NCBI GenBank assembly: GCA_964558295.1
Contig: CAZLDQ010000056.1
Span: 1-28,865, forward strand
Direction of reading: 5' to 3'
DNA: 28,865 nucleotides
From: JBDKTH01 sp964558295
GTDB taxonomy: Bacteria; Planctomycetota; Planctomycetia; Pirellulales; Thermoguttaceae
Part shown: one piece after another, positions 8,601 to 15,525 of the stretch
How the letters are laid out: each line of letters starts with the position of its first letter
How positions within the stretch are numbered: the stretch's first letter is position 1
Position numbers and translations under genes: made by a program
The notes under the pieces: generated by a model
Database searches by the model: none
Told to the model about the DNA's origin: nothing
What the model saw: the letters and a program-made list of their open reading frames with translations, nothing else

Positions 8601-8815
8601 GCGATGCTGCGTTCGTGCAGATAGAGGATTCGCTGCTCCACCTCCTGGGCGCTCAGCCCGCCATACAGCCACACGCTGCTTACAACCGGGATGTCGATGG
8701 TCGGAAAAATGTCCGTCGGCATGCGCCACAGCACCAGCGGCGTCAGCAACAGCAAAACCAACGCCGCCACCACAAAGGTGTACGGCCGGCGAAGCGCGAG
8801 ACGAACAATCCACAT
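5606..8815 (-). CDS. RND-family efflux permease (AcrB/HAE1-like)
   Basis: This is a 1069-aa inner-membrane pump that uses proton import to export substrates. The AcrB plan is clear: TM1 at about residues 12-30, a large periplasmic porter loop, then TM2-TM6 from about residue 340. The proton-relay pair Asp401-Asp402 sits in GILVDDATVTIENI, and the second half repeats the layout, ending in a conserved GMLPMAIGLGEGSEQNAPLG stretch. The start is the ATG at 8815 (MWIVRLALRRPYTF), giving the canonical N-terminus; the frame extends upstream without a typical sequence. The ribosome site is weak. It lies 139 bases after the DGC-protein gene and 10 before the adaptor. The paired charged residues in TM4 agree better with a hydrophobe exporter than with the classic CusA metal pumps, but the substrate is not proven. 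Confidence 0.95.
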   Translation of the reverse strand: MWIVRLALRRPYTFVVAALVLLLLTPLVLWRMPTDIFPTIDIPVVSSVWLYGGLSAQEVEQRILYLHERSIAAQVNDIEHIESTAFNGAGVIKVFFQPGTSVDAAVAQTVSSANAIMRFLPRNITPPIVIRYNASTVPILQYSFASRKFSESELQDMTFNQVRMGLANVPGASVPNPYGGKVRVVAVDLDLTALKSKNLAPMDVVNALNAQNLILPSGSAKIGPIEYDVALNSSPTILEELNDIPIKSVNGAVIRVRDVALVHDGYQPQLNVVRLDGVRGVLLTILKSGTASTLDVVRGVKATMPRILSGLPPELEAKEFSDQSIFVRAAINGVTHEGLIAAALTALMILLFLGAWRSTLIIAISIPLSVLVSIVSLWALGETINLMTLGGLALAVGILVDDATVTIENIHGHMAGGKPTVQAILDGAEEIALPTFVGTLCICIVFVPMFFLTGTARYLFVPLAEAVVFAMLASYVLSRTLVPTLVMWFYRRVAPRGHGPDSRRVPLWLRPFSAVHAGFERAFDRFRDGYRHCLGVVLHHRWAFASLFVAFCGGTAALVPHLGQDFFPAVDAGQFRLHLRARSGTRIEETVKLTAQVEEAIRNEIPPGEIAGVLNNIGIPSGGIPLTYIDNGLIGTGDADILVSLRPGHRPTEDYIRRLRSRLNGEFPGVMFYFLPADIVSQTINFGLPAPFDIQIMGRDQEGNRKVAARLAERLRRVPGVVDVRVQQPADLPRLQFAVDRTKASELGLTEQHVATSMLLGLSGSGQVQPMYWLDPRRGIQYLVNVRAPEHAMDSLATLQAIPTEGSRPGEGDAQLLANLATMERTTIPPVVNHYNIMPVIDVLAGVSGRDLGGVLGEIRPLIAEAEKELPRGSFIALRGQAETMNSSFLGLGIGLAMAVVLVYLLLVVNFQSWLDPFIIIMALPGALAGVVWGLYLTFTTLSVPALIGAIMSLGVATANSVLVVTFARHNLRKGMDPLHAVWEAGTSRLRPVLMTALAMIIGMLPMAIGLGEGSEQNAPLGRAVIGGLIVATFATLFFVPVVFRLLHRRVRAADLDDLDAALSDATAR

Positions 8816-8954
8816 GAAATACGCCTGGGAAATGGCCTCGGTGTCTGGGGGTTCTTCTTTGCGCCTGCTTTTCGGCGCAGTCCGTAACCGGATTCTTGGC
8901 TGGTGTGTCGTCGGAAGACTATCCGACAGTTCCCTCCGACACACGATGAGTATG

Positions 8955-9320
8955 TCAAAATCTTGCGTTGATCGCTTGGATAATCAACTCTTTCGCCCGT
9001 TTCACCTCCTCGGGCGATACGTAATCCATCAGGCCCTTGGGAGTATCGGCAAGTTCTTCGTGAAAGGTAATTTTCCGCATGGGCACGTCCTCGGTCAGGA
9101 CGATGGCCTTGGCAATCGGGAGTCCGGCCGCTTCGACGATCTTTCGCGCGCAGGCGCTAGGACAGCCGTCTACCGTCACGATTTTTCTCGCCGCTTTGCC
9201 TTTTGCGGAAATGCCGGGGACATTGTTCTTCGGCAATCCGGCAAGACACCCGACGGCGACCTTGCGAAGCCCCAGTTCCACGACCGCCGCAACGCGGATG
9301 CCTCGCTCCCTTGCTTTCAT
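8955..9320 (-). CDS. DGC-domain putative zinc-binding protein, 121 aa
   Basis: The signature is VTVDGCPSACARKIVEAAG with Asp51-Gly52-Cys53 and Cys57, preceded by GCLAG (Cys25). This matches the DGC domain of putative zinc-binding proteins whose conserved cysteines suggest metal or thiol chemistry. Full-length members usually carry a further N-terminal cysteine motif (CSG-like) about 30 residues before CLAG; it is absent here and is not found in the short gap upstream. The start is well supported: GAGGAG lies six bases before the ATG. The gene is 85 bases downstream of an ArsR-type repressor, a pairing that points to metal or thiol stress. The biochemical role of DGC proteins is not established. 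Confidence 0.8.
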   Translation of the reverse strand: MKARERGIRVAAVVELGLRKVAVGCLAGLPKNNVPGISAKGKAARKIVTVDGCPSACARKIVEAAGLPIAKAIVLTEDVPMRKITFHEELADTPKGLMDYVSPEEVKRAKELIIQAINARF

Positions 9321-9405
9321 CGTTCGCTCCTCGGATCGTCATCGACGGACGGGTGTTGTAGGCAGTCTCGTTCCCAAAGACATTCCACGGTATTCAGACG
9401 CTCAC

Positions 9406-9714
9406 CTACGTTTCGGCACCTTCTCGCAACATGGATTCCACGCACTTGAGAAACGCGGGGATGCACTTCATCCGTAGGCGACAGTACACGGTGGTTCCCG
9501 ACTTTCGGCTTGTAATGACGCCCGCATTCCTGAGCGTCGAAAGATGCCGCGAGACCGTCGATGCGTCTGTACCAAGCATGGCTGTCAGTTCGTGCACCGA
9601 GCGTTCGCCGCCCTCGGCCAACTCATCCACAATCATCAGACGCGCCGAACAAGCTAACGCTTTCAGGAGACCGACACGCGTCTCATGTCGCACGGGGTCT
9701 CGCAGATTACTCAT
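9406..9714 (-). CDS. ArsR/SmtB-family winged-helix repressor
   Basis: This is a 102-aa dimeric DNA-binding regulator. The winged helix-turn-helix is at about residues 38-80, with recognition region DASTVSRHLSTLRNAGVI and a wing at SRKSGTTVYCRL. Cys22, Cys78, Cys84 and Cys91 are available for metal or thiol sensing; the C-terminal set CRLRMKCIPAFLKC is unlike the classic CVC site in helix 3, so the inducer cannot be read directly. The gene heads a same-strand series (DGC protein, RND permease, adaptor), and a 15-bp palindrome lies 42 bases upstream, a likely autoregulatory operator. The ribosome site is modest (AAGGG ten bases before ATG). Confidence 0.9.
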   Translation of the reverse strand: MSNLRDPVRHETRVGLLKALACSARLMIVDELAEGGERSVHELTAMLGTDASTVSRHLSTLRNAGVITSRKSGTTVYCRLRMKCIPAFLKCVESMLREGAET

Positions 9715-10088
9715 GGAAATACGCCCTTGGATTTGTCATCGTGCAATGCATCGACACACATACTATGTGTATTATTGGTCATTGATGCAACGATGGCAAC
9801 CCAAAACACGCCATCTCCCCGACAGCACACTACCATGGAAACCGTTGCAAGGTACGAAAGCGGTGCTCCGCACCATCCCAGGCGGTAGCCTTATTGCTTG
9901 GATCCCCGGAAACCGCTATGCAACGGGACGCCCCCTTTTCGGCGCGATTGGATTCCGCTACGGGGCGGTGGAAGAATGGGTTCTCTGCTGGCCACACGAC
10001 AATGATCGGGAATGTCCTGCTCCGATTGGCGCCTTTTTCGCCCGCCCCATCTGGAAGTTCGCCCTAACTTTTGTGAAACCCTTCAAAC
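9715..10088. other. 374-bp gap between the repressor gene and the rplT terminator
   Basis: Contains the repressor's upstream region with its palindrome. The plus-strand frames across it lack a ribosome binding site and recognisable content; nothing else is seen. Confidence 0.55.
9756..9770. promoter_or_regulatory. 15-bp palindrome, probable operator of the ArsR-type repressor
   Basis: ACACATA-C-TATGTGT is a perfect inverted repeat with a one-base centre, located 42 bases upstream of the repressor ATG at 9714. ArsR-family dimers commonly bind AT-rich palindromes of similar size overlapping their own promoter. Its assignment to this regulator is inference from position. Confidence 0.6.
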
Positions 10089-10121
10089 AAAAAAAGGACG
10101 GCAGCCAACGCTGCCGTCCTT
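10089..10121 (-). terminator. Rho-independent terminator of the thrS-infC-rpmI-rplT cluster
   Basis: A perfect stem pairs GGACGGCAGC (10096-10105) with GCTGCCGTCC (10110-10119) around a 4-base loop, extended by A-T pairs. On the minus strand it is followed by seven U. It lies 28 bases after the rplT stop codon. Confidence 0.9.
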
Positions 10122-10148
10122 CCTCGGTTCGCATGGTAAGCCGCAGGG

Positions 10149-10505
10149 CTAGGCCGAGAGGGCCTGACGGACCTTGGCGACGACCTGATCGAAACCGGCC
10201 GGATCGCTAACGGCCATCTCGGCCAGCATCTTCCGGTCCAAGGCGATTTTGGCCTTGTGAAGCCCATTGATGAACTCGCTGTACCGCATCCCGCGTTCGC
10301 GTACGGCGGCGTTGATGCGGATGATCCAGAGCTGCCGGAAGTCGCGTTTGCGTGCCCGGCGGTCGCGCAGGGCGTAGACGCCGGCGCGGATCAGGGCTTC
10401 CTTCGCGGTTCGCAGCAGGCGGCGACGACCGCCCACGTAGCCTTTGACTTTCCTGAAAAGACGATTTTTCGCCCGATTTCGGGCAGCACCCTTGGTAGTT
10501 CTCAT
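10149..10505 (-). CDS. rplT: 50S ribosomal protein L20
   Basis: This 118-aa basic protein of the large ribosomal subunit binds 23S rRNA early in assembly, and in other bacteria represses its own operon by binding its leader mRNA. The unstructured basic N-terminus (NRLFRKVKGYVGGRRRLLRTA) and the globular helical part (DFRQLWIIRINAAVRERGMRYSEF) are diagnostic. Length is normal. It is last in the cluster, 154 bases after rpmI, and is followed by a strong terminator. Confidence 0.98.
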   Translation of the reverse strand: MRTTKGAARNRAKNRLFRKVKGYVGGRRRLLRTAKEALIRAGVYALRDRRARKRDFRQLWIIRINAAVRERGMRYSEFINGLHKAKIALDRKMLAEMAVSDPAGFDQVVAKVRQALSA

Positions 10506-10537
10506 GATTGTCCTTCAATCACTGGGCGAGCCGCAGG

Positions 10538-10558
10538 CCCCTCTCCTCAAGGGAGGGG
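10538..10558. other. GC-rich hairpin between rpmI and rplT
   Basis: CCCCTC (10538-10543) pairs with GAGGGG (10553-10558), with a bulged base and two further G-C pairs around a TCAA loop. There is no U-run, so it is unlikely to be a full terminator. It could slow transcription, protect mRNA ends or affect rplT translation. Confidence 0.35.
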
Positions 10559-10659
10559 AGGCGTTGGATGCCTGTCTCGCAAAGGTCTGTGCGGATCCAT
10601 GACCGGCGCTCTTCAGGGCGCCCGATCAACCGATATCTAAGGGCATGACAGAGAACGGA

Positions 10660-10863
10660 TCAGTAGCTGTTGCCGCACAGGGCACGGGCGATCCGGATCG
10701 ACTCCACACCTTCCACGACGGTCGTGCCGCGGAGGTTGCGCTTCTGCTTGTGGGTCTTCCGCGTGGCCAAATGGCTAGTTCCCGCGTGGCGGTGCTTGGC
10801 CTTGCCGTTGGCCGTCAACCGGAACCGTTTCTTGGTCGCCTTGTGGGTCTTCTGCTTGGGCAT
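10660..10863 (-). CDS. rpmI: 50S ribosomal protein L35
   Basis: A 67-aa basic ribosomal protein with the family's start MPKQKTHKATKKRF and the usual HKQKRNLRG segment. I start at the ATG at 10863 because L35 conventionally begins MPK; an in-frame TTG four codons earlier gives a short extension without precedent. The best purine stretch (GAAGGG) is 13 bases before this ATG, longer than usual. It stands between infC and rplT as in most bacteria. Confidence 0.96.
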   Translation of the reverse strand: MPKQKTHKATKKRFRLTANGKAKHRHAGTSHLATRKTHKQKRNLRGTTVVEGVESIRIARALCGNSY

Positions 10864-10895
10864 GATCTCTGACAATCCCTTCTAACTAATTCCGC

Positions 10896-10918
10896 ATAAT
10901 GCAAGATCTCGCATTATA
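10896..10918 (-). promoter_or_regulatory. TATAAT box inside a 22-bp near-perfect palindrome upstream of rpmI
   Basis: A perfect TATAAT reads on the minus strand at 10918-10913. It overlaps a 22-bp inverted repeat (10896-10917: outer arms ATAATGC and GCATTAT, centre AGATCT) with a single mismatched pair, which would be G-U in RNA. No good -35 box is seen at the right distance. It may be an internal promoter with an overlapping operator, or an RNA hairpin in the rpmI leader. Confidence 0.45.
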
Positions 10919-11102
10919 GACTATCCAGGGGGCCGGGAAAGGGGGACCGGCAAAAAAGCGACTCACAGCCCCCCCTTTGAGTGCACGCGACGCATAGAGG
11001 CCTTCGATCCACACGCGCCAGAGACCCCTCTTGCGGTGCAGAACCGCTTTGGGGCAGCAGGGCGACTGCCGCCCCTTCCCTGGACGGGTGGGTCTCAGTC
11101 GT

Positions 11103-11606
11103 CTACTTGGGGGCCATACTGCAGACGATCCGTTTGCCTTGCTGGCTCGGTGGCGCTTCGAGTCGCCCGACGTCATCCAACAGGGCTAGGACTTCGGTCA
11201 GCAACCGCCGTCCTTCGTCGATGTGAGCCAGTTCGCGACCGCGAAACATGACCGACACGAGCACCTTGTGCTTCTGCGAGAGGAATTCTCGCGCCTTGCT
11301 TACCTTCACCTGGACGTCATGTTCCCCGGTCTTCGGACGAAACCGGATCTCTTTGATCTTGATCTGATGCGAGTGACTCTTGTGTTGCCGCTTCTTCTGT
11401 TGGTACTTGAACTTGCCGAAATCCATAATCCGGCAAACCGGCGGCCGCTCCGTGGGGGCCACCTCGACCAAATCCAAGCCGGCTTGGCGCGCCGCCAACA
11501 GGGCCTCGTCAGTGGGCATAATCCCCATCTGCTCGCCTTCGGCCCCGATGACACGAACGGGTGACGTACGAATCTGTTCGTTCACCCTCTGCTGTTTTGA
11601 ATCGAT
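11103..11606 (-). CDS. infC: translation initiation factor IF-3, probable AUC start
   Basis: IF-3 binds the 30S subunit, checks start codon-anticodon pairing and prevents premature 50S joining. Both domains are present: N-terminal QQRVNEQIR through GEQMGIMPTDEAL, the linker with KFKYQQKKRQ, and the C-terminal domain with IKIKEIRFRP and GHDV-like GEHDVQVK. The frame is open to a GTG at 11612, but the strong AGGAGG is only three bases from that GTG. It is nine bases from the ATC at 11606, so AUC is the better start. Non-AUG starts (AUU, AUC) are a known feature of infC and allow IF-3 to repress its own synthesis. Confidence 0.93.
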   Translation of the reverse strand: MDSKQQRVNEQIRTSPVRVIGAEGEQMGIMPTDEALLAARQAGLDLVEVAPTERPPVCRIMDFGKFKYQQKKRQHKSHSHQIKIKEIRFRPKTGEHDVQVKVSKAREFLSQKHKVLVSVMFRGRELAHIDEGRRLLTEVLALLDDVGRLEAPPSQQGKRIVCSMAPK

Positions 11607-11669
11607 AGCCACACTCCTCCTCTACGAATCGAACGGTGAAAAATGGAAGGAAACCTTACGAAATCCTAC

Positions 11670-11675
11670 TTTATA
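11670..11675 (-). promoter_or_regulatory. possible -10 box of an infC promoter within the cluster
   Basis: TATAAA reads on the minus strand in the 187-base gap between thrS and infC, 64 bases before the infC start. No good -35 hexamer stands at 16-18 bases, so support is limited. An infC promoter separate from thrS is common in other bacteria. Confidence 0.3.
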
Positions 11676-11793
11676 GGTCGGCTCTTGCCGCCTGCATCCT
11701 CATCGGCCAACCTCAACTTCTTGCACATGAGTATTTCCAGACAATCCGTCGGCGTCAACGGGCCAGCAGGTCCGAGATGTCCATTTCCCCTCA

Positions 11794-13797
11794 TCAGTAC
11801 GCCTGCGATTCCCCTCGCTGGCCCAGCCCGGCCGACCCTTTGGCCACCTGACGGACCGTCTTCGCCGCGATTTCCTGGCGGAACTTGTCCACCGCGGCGT
11901 CGACGCTCATGCTCCCCAGGTCCCCGTCAATCCGATCGCGGACCGCCACGGCGTTCTGCTCCATCTCCCGGCCGCCGATGACGAGCATATAGGGAATCAA
12001 CTGCAACTGGGCATCCCGGATCTTGGCCCCGATCTTCTCCGCCCGATAGTCGCCCGTCACACGCAGCCCCGCCTCGGCCAGCCGCTTTTCCACCTGACGC
12101 CCATAGTCTTCGAACTTCTGGCTGACAACCAGCACGCGCACCTGCTCGGGAGCCAGCCAGAGGGGGAAGGCCCCGGCAAAGTGCTCGATCAACATCCCGA
12201 CGAACCGTTCGAACGAGCCGAACGGGGCCCGGTGAATCATCACGGGCCGATGCGGCCGGTTGTCGGCGCCGATGTACTCCAACGCGAACCGCTCAGTGCT
12301 GGGCAGGTTGTAGTCCAACTGCACGGTGCCCAGCTGCCAGTCGCGCCCCAGGGCGTCGGCCACCACGAAGTCGGCCTTGGGACCATAAAAGGCCGCTTCG
12401 CCCCGTTCGACCGACAGGTTGGGCAGGTCCATTTCCCGGGCGACCTTTTCCAACGCCGCTTCGGCCGTGGCCCAGGTTTCGGCACTGCCGACGTACTTGG
12501 TACTGGCCGGGTCGCGGAACCCGAGCCGCACGCGATAATCGTCCAGGCCGAGCGTGTGTAGCACAAACTGGGTCATCTCCACACACGCGCGAAACTCGTC
12601 GGCCACTTGTTCCGGGGTACAGAAGATATGGGCGTCGTCTTGGGTGAATCCGCGCACCCGGGTCATGCCGCTCAACTCGCCCGACTGCTCGAAGCGATAG
12701 ACCGTGCCAAACTCCGCCAGACGCAGTGGCAGGTCGCGGTAGCTGCGCGGCTTCGATTGGTAAATTTTGATGTGGTGCGGGCAGTTCATCGGCTTGAGCA
12801 AATACCGCTCGCCGTCCTTCATCTCGATTGGCGGGAACTGGCTGTCGGAGTAGTACGGGTAGTGGCCCGAGGTCTGGTACAATTCGACGCGCCCGATATG
12901 GGGCGTGCAGACTGGTTGATAGCCCGCCCGCAGCAACTGGGCGTTCAGAAAGCTCTCCAATTCCCGGCGAATCATCGCTCCTTTGGGCAACCAGAGAATC
13001 AAACCTGAGCCAACCGATGAATCGATGGTGAACAATTCCAACTGTTTGCCGAGCACGCGATGATCGCGGCGTTTCGCTTCTTCGACCCGCTGGAGATAGG
13101 CATCCAAGTCTTCCTGGCTGAACCAAGCGGTGCCATAGAGTCGCTGCAACTGCTGGTTTTCCGCGTTCCCCTTCCAGTAGGCCCCGGCTACCGAGAGGAG
13201 CTTGAACGCACCGACGGCGCCGGCCGCCGGAACATGGGGCCCGCGGCACAGATCGACGAACTCGCCCTGACGGTAGAAGGAAACGGTCGCCTCGTTGGCC
13301 AGCCCTTCTTCGATGTGCTCGACCTTCAGCGTCTGCCCCAAGTCACGGCACAGGGCAATCGCCTTGTCGCGAGGCTCTTCGATCCGTTCAAAGGCTTCGT
13401 CTTCCTTGATGATCTTGGCCATCTCGGCCTCAATCTTCGGAAAATCTGCCTCGGAAAGCGGTTGCCCGAGGAGGAAGTCGTAATAAAACCCGTTTTCCAC
13501 CGTCGGCCCAAAGGCCAACTGCACGCCCTCGTAGAGCCGCATCACCGCCCGAGCCATGATATGGGCACATGAGTGCCGCATAATGCCCAGCGTTTCGGGG
13601 TCTTTCTTGGTCAGGAGCCGCAGCTTGACCTCCCCCTCCTCCGGAAGCAGCGAACCGGCCGCCACCACCTGCCCATCCACCTCGGCGGCAAGCGTCGCCT
13701 TTGCCAACCGGGGACCAATATCCGCAGCAATGTCGATCGGACGAACGTGACGAGAATACTCTTTGACCGATCCGTCGGGCAGGTGGACTTTTAACAT
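11794..13797 (-). CDS. thrS: threonyl-tRNA synthetase
   Basis: This 667-aa class II synthetase charges tRNA-Thr in the cytoplasm. It shows a TGS domain (residues 1-63), the N2 editing domain with His75 and His79 (RHSCAHIMARA) and Cys184/His188 (CRGPH), and the class II core with zinc ligands Cys339 and His390. Motif 2 is near TVYRFEQSGELSGMTRVRGF, motif 3 is in the MIHRAPFGSFERFVGML region, and a C-terminal anticodon-binding domain begins at about 575. The ATG at 13797 (MLKVHLPDGS) is preceded by GGAG six bases upstream. It heads the cluster with infC, rpmI and rplT and has its own promoter at 13903-13931. Confidence 0.98.
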   Translation of the reverse strand: MLKVHLPDGSVKEYSRHVRPIDIAADIGPRLAKATLAAEVDGQVVAAGSLLPEEGEVKLRLLTKKDPETLGIMRHSCAHIMARAVMRLYEGVQLAFGPTVENGFYYDFLLGQPLSEADFPKIEAEMAKIIKEDEAFERIEEPRDKAIALCRDLGQTLKVEHIEEGLANEATVSFYRQGEFVDLCRGPHVPAAGAVGAFKLLSVAGAYWKGNAENQQLQRLYGTAWFSQEDLDAYLQRVEEAKRRDHRVLGKQLELFTIDSSVGSGLILWLPKGAMIRRELESFLNAQLLRAGYQPVCTPHIGRVELYQTSGHYPYYSDSQFPPIEMKDGERYLLKPMNCPHHIKIYQSKPRSYRDLPLRLAEFGTVYRFEQSGELSGMTRVRGFTQDDAHIFCTPEQVADEFRACVEMTQFVLHTLGLDDYRVRLGFRDPASTKYVGSAETWATAEAALEKVAREMDLPNLSVERGEAAFYGPKADFVVADALGRDWQLGTVQLDYNLPSTERFALEYIGADNRPHRPVMIHRAPFGSFERFVGMLIEHFAGAFPLWLAPEQVRVLVVSQKFEDYGRQVEKRLAEAGLRVTGDYRAEKIGAKIRDAQLQLIPYMLVIGGREMEQNAVAVRDRIDGDLGSMSVDAAVDKFRQEIAAKTVRQVAKGSAGLGQRGESQAY

Positions 13798-13902
13798 GAT
13801 TCTCCAGGTTACCTTTTTGGGGCCCCCGTCAAGCGGGCGTCGATACAAAGGACACACCGAACAGGTCTTGGCGAGGATAACTTACGATAGAATTGCGGGT
13901 TA

Positions 13903-13931
13903 AGTATAGACAGACGGGGGAGTTGTTACAA
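13903..13931 (-). promoter_or_regulatory. sigma70-type promoter of thrS
   Basis: On the minus strand TTGTAA (13931-13926) and TATACT (13908-13903) are separated by exactly 17 bases. The leader would be about 100 bases. No T-box-like element is recognised in it. Confidence 0.6.
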
Positions 13932-14096
13932 GAGTGGCCACATGGATGGGGGCCGAGCGTGGGGATTGCTCATCGCGGTTGTTGTACGCCCCCCTTGACG
14001 ATTCCTGGTCTGCATGTCACATTTAGTAACTTGATGACCACTCGCTTCTGTTACTCAAGCCCAATGCGGCTCGTTTAGCCTGAACGAGGGGCCTAA

Positions 14097-14170
14097 GGGC
14101 GGTTAGCTCAGTTGGTTAGAGCACCAGCTCGACAAGCTGGGGGTCACAGGTTCGAGTCCCGTACCGCCCA
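14097..14170 (+). tRNA. tRNA-Val (anticodon GAC)
   Basis: A 74-base cloverleaf: acceptor arms GGGCGGT (14097-14103) and ACCGCCC (14163-14169), D-arm with AGCTCAGTTGGTTAGAGC, and an anticodon stem CCAGC/GCTGG enclosing TCGACAA, so anticodon GAC, which reads GUC. The T-arm contains GGTTCGAGTCC. The discriminator is A and the 3' CCA is not encoded. A Rho-independent terminator follows 16 bases later. Confidence 0.97.
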
Positions 14171-14186
14171 CTCAAGGTGCAAACCG

Positions 14187-14220
14187 GCCCGCCGAATGAA
14201 CGGTTCGGCGGGCTTTTTTT
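14187..14220 (+). terminator. Rho-independent terminator of tRNA-Val
   Basis: GCCCGCCGAA (14187-14196) pairs perfectly with TTCGGCGGGC (14204-14213) around a 7-base loop and is followed by seven T. Confidence 0.92.
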
Positions 14221-14281
14221 GCGCCAAGCGGTTTTGGCTCTCAGGAGGATCGGCGCGTGACGCGGGGCTGCGTTTGACCGC

Positions 14282-15445
14282 TTACGTCAAGAACAGCGAA
14301 TTGTAGGTCGCCCAGCGAAGCATCAGCACCATGTGAAAGATGCAGACCCACCAAGCAGCGTTCTGGGTGAAACGGTAAGTGCGGAAGATGAAAAGGATCG
14401 CGGCTCCCGCGGCGATCAGCGAGGTTTTGAACACCACCATGTGGCCTGCACTGCCGATCAGCCGTTCGGCCACGGGATTCAGCTCCCAGAAACCGCCTGA
14501 CTGAACGGCCAAGAGCGTGCAAGCCAAATCGAAGGCATTCAGAAGCGCCAACAGGAGGATGCAGCGGATGACCAATCGGCAGCCCGTCCGCGAGGGATTG
14601 CAGCCACGCCAGCCTTGACGCGCGTTGGGGCGATGGGTGAGCAAAGTGCCGAGGGCAAACACCGTCAGGGCGATGCTCAGGGCAGTCAGCACGCTCGCCG
14701 TGATCGCCGGAGAGGCCGTTGTCGTTGCGGCCACGACCTGACTCTGATGCGAATCGAGCCAATCCTTGAGGGCCACCACACGCTCGACAAGTTCGGGCGT
14801 CGGCTCGAATCGCTCGACCACATTCACCCACTGTCCGGAACTGAATTGGGTGTACCCCGAGGTCGCGAGCGTCTCGACCTTTACGTCGGTCGACTGCTCG
14901 CTGGCAAGGATTTCCAGGATGCGGACCGCCTCGCGAGGCGGCAAGACGATGGCTGTCTCCTCATCCAATCCCAAAACCAGCGAATTGTTTCGCAGTTGAT
15001 GTTCCAGAGCAGCGACCATGCGCCACGGACTGCGGTGCGGTGGAGGCGGCCCCTTCCGGTTCTTACTCCAGCGCGCAATCGCGCCACGGTTTTCCAACGG
15101 CACAAGGTTCCCATTGAGCCGCAGTCCGTCTTCGCTCCATTGGACCGTATAGGGCGGGGCAAGATAACGCCCATCGAGGATCACAAACCCTCGTTGGACC
15201 GGCTGAGATTGAATCGGTCCTTCGGCTTGCCCCCGATGGACCGATCCTTCGGCAAATTCGCACGGTGGAAGCGTCCCAGGTGGAGTCGCCCCCCCTGGCG
15301 GGCCGTCTTCAGGCAGGGGGGCATCAACCGCCAGAGGAAACCCGACGTCGTTGGCCTTACTCCAACGCCATTGAGCATTCCAAACCAAAGCACATACGGC
15401 CACGCAACACGCAGTTCGGGCGAGATGGATTCGGTCGATCATCAC
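14282..15445 (-). CDS. secreted/membrane protein with C-terminal DUF5658-like domain
   Basis: A 387-aa protein of unknown function. The N-terminus (about 1-30) looks like a signal peptide or anchor. Residues 40-245 are hydrophilic and Pro-rich at first, probably outside the cytoplasm. Four hydrophobic segments follow at roughly 249-272, 290-312, 334-357 and 363-383. The second and third enclose LLALLNAFDLACTLLAVQ then GFWELNPVAERLI, the ALNxxDLxxT...ELNP pattern of DUF5658-type membrane domains. A GGAG lies eight bases before ATG, and a likely promoter with TTGACA is at 15526-15555. The gene stands alone and converges on the tRNA unit. The role is not known. Confidence 0.75.
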   Translation of the reverse strand: MMIDRIHLARTACCVAVCALVWNAQWRWSKANDVGFPLAVDAPLPEDGPPGGATPPGTLPPCEFAEGSVHRGQAEGPIQSQPVQRGFVILDGRYLAPPYTVQWSEDGLRLNGNLVPLENRGAIARWSKNRKGPPPPHRSPWRMVAALEHQLRNNSLVLGLDEETAIVLPPREAVRILEILASEQSTDVKVETLATSGYTQFSSGQWVNVVERFEPTPELVERVVALKDWLDSHQSQVVAATTTASPAITASVLTALSIALTVFALGTLLTHRPNARQGWRGCNPSRTGCRLVIRCILLLALLNAFDLACTLLAVQSGGFWELNPVAERLIGSAGHMVVFKTSLIAAGAAILFIFRTYRFTQNAAWWVCIFHMVLMLRWATYNSLFLT

Positions 15446-15525
15446 TCAGCTCCGGTCTCTGCCGATCCCACACCGCCCTGGTGCGGCGGCCGGTTCCACT
15501 GCGTTGTAGGCCCTCTGCTTGGCTG

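Noticed and set aside
5606..8887. Long plus-strand frames across the RND permease gene (several over 200 codons)
   Set aside because: They are antisense shadows caused by high G+C; the His/Arg/Gln-rich translations have no domains, and the minus-strand permease is unmistakable.
13994..14022. TTGACG as a -35 box for tRNA-Val
   Set aside because: At 17 bases the -10 position reads CACATT, too poor a match to call a promoter.
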